Below, piece by piece: positions 5,717 through 6,620 of a stretch of 6,620 bases of DNA (position 1 is its first letter; each line of letters opens with the position of its first letter). Under the pieces are notes generated by a model, which did no database searches, was not told where the DNA came from, and was given only the letters and a program-made list of their open reading frames with translations. The stretch is from Actinomycetota bacterium (GTDB lineage: Bacteria; Actinomycetota; Acidimicrobiia; Acidimicrobiales; JAFATL01), in assembly GCA_019243975.1 (NCBI GenBank), contig JAFATL010000054.1:1-6620 (forward strand), given 5' to 3'. The translations under genes were made by a program, and so were the position numbers.

Positions 5717-6620
5717 CTACAAAGAGGCGATCAGCTTCTCGACGCGCTCGTCGCGCGCCTTGAACGGGTCCTTGCAGAGGACGGTGCGCTGGGCCTGGTC
5801 GTTGAGCTTGAGATGCACCCAGTCGACGGTGAAGTCGCGGCGGCGCTCCTTGGCCCGCTTGATGAACTCACCGCGCAGCCGAGCGCGCGTGGTTTGCGGC
5901 GGCTCGTCGATGGCGGTGTCGATCGCGTCATCGGTGCACACGCGATCGACGAGACCGCGGTCTTGCATCCGGTAGAACAGCCCGCGATCGCGGCTGACGT
6001 CGTGGTACTGCAGGTCCATCAACGCCACCTTGGGGTGGGTGAGCGGCACCTTGTGGCGCTCGCGGTAGGCCTCGATGAGCTTGTGCTTGATCACCCAGTC
6101 GCACTCGCGCTCGAGGCTGAGAGGGTCTTTCTCCAGGCCGGTCAGGCAGTGCTCCCACATGAGCAGCGCCTGCTCCTCGAGCGGGCTCAGGCCCTTGGTC
6201 TCGTGGTAGCGCTGGGCCCGGGCCAGGTACTCGGCCTGGATGTCGAGGGCGCTGGCGTCGCGGCCGTTGGCCAGACGCACGCGGCGCTTGCACGTGATGT
6301 CGTGGCTGATCTCGCGGATGGCCCGGATGGGGTTCTCCAGCGTCATGTCGCGCAGGACCACGTGGGGGTCTTCGAGCATGCGCAAGAGGATGCTGGTGGT
6401 GCCGACCTTGAGGAACGTGGCGTACTCGCTCATGTTGGAGTCGCCCACGATCACGTGGAGGCGGCGGAACCGCTCGGCGTCGGCGTGGGGCTCGTCGCGC
6501 GTGTTGATGATCGGGCGGCTGCGCGTGGTGGCGCTGCTCACGCCCTCCCAGATGTGCTCGGCCCGCTGGCTGATGCAGTACATGGCGCCCCGCGCCGTCT
6601 GCAGTACTTTGCCGGCGCCG
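5717..6620 (-). CDS. pafA: Pup--protein ligase PafA, 5' end beyond the window
   Basis: PafA uses ATP to activate the C-terminal glutamate of the small protein Pup and join it to a lysine of a target, marking the target for the actinobacterial proteasome. The frame is open from the right edge to a stop at 5717-5719, giving 300 residues of a protein normally about 450-480 long. The true start and the N-terminal catalytic Asp motif are outside the window, and the first ATG in view (6581-6583) is internal. Visible family blocks are GAGKVLQTARGAMYCISQR (1-19), EHIWEGVSSATTRSRPIINTR (21-41), RRLHVIVGDSNMSE (52-65) and, near the end, RGEFIKRAKERRRDF and DWVHLKLNDQ. The C-terminal block through KDPFKARDERVEKLIASL is the PafA C-terminal domain, which separates it from the related depupylase Dop. 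Three bp separate it from the DUF3866 gene, making it the upstream member of this operon. Confidence 0.97.
   Translation of the reverse strand, partial: GAGKVLQTARGAMYCISQRAEHIWEGVSSATTRSRPIINTRDEPHADAERFRRLHVIVGDSNMSEYATFLKVGTTSILLRMLEDPHVVLRDMTLENPIRAIREISHDITCKRRVRLANGRDASALDIQAEYLARAQRYHETKGLSPLEEQALLMWEHCLTGLEKDPLSLERECDWVIKHKLIEAYRERHKVPLTHPKVALMDLQYHDVSRDRGLFYRMQDRGLVDRVCTDDAIDTAIDEPPQTTRARLRGEFIKRAKERRRDFTVDWVHLKLNDQAQRTVLCKDPFKARDERVEKLIASL

Overview
The window is a gene-dense, GC-rich stretch of chromosome from a Pup-proteasome-bearing actinobacterium. A class such as Acidimicrobiia would fit, but that is inferred from the gene set and protein style and was not tested. The key evidence is a near-complete order of Pup ligase gene (pafA), then two WYL-domain regulators (pafB, pafC), then tat genes. 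Mycobacteria carry the same order as pafA-pafB-pafC-tatA-tatC. I see no mobile elements, tRNA or rRNA genes, CRISPR arrays or obvious foreign segments.

Layout, read in the direction of transcription from the right edge leftward on the minus strand. pafA loses its first part beyond the right edge and ends at 5717. A DUF3866 gene (4748-5713), pafB (3814-4743), pafC (2858-3814) and a type I signal peptidase gene, lepB (2252-2845), follow. The junctions are 3 bp, 4 bp, a 1-bp overlap and 12 bp, so these five genes look like one operon. A single plus-strand gene, a glycerophosphodiester phosphodiesterase-family protein (about 1521-2234), then interrupts the series. It converges on lepB with only 17 bp between them. 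After a divergent 157-bp gap, a second minus-strand set runs to the left edge: a small zinc-ribbon-like protein (998-1363), a 68-residue single-pass membrane protein (795-1001), a TatA/TatB-family subunit (396-761) and tatC, whose 3' part is beyond the left edge.

Functional themes: PafA attaches the small protein Pup to substrates of the mycobacterial-type proteasome. PafB and PafC together are known in mycobacteria as a DNA-damage-responsive transcription activator. LepB and the Tat proteins belong to protein export, LepB by removing signal peptides and Tat by moving folded proteins. Three genes have no assigned function and are the most interesting here: the DUF3866 gene locked between pafA and pafB, and the zinc-ribbon and membrane-protein pair directly upstream of tat.

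Most long open frames on the opposite strands, including a 601-codon one, are by-products of high GC content and were left out. The window looks like ordinary core genome with a few uncharacterised but well-placed genes. I do not see a clearly new system in it.
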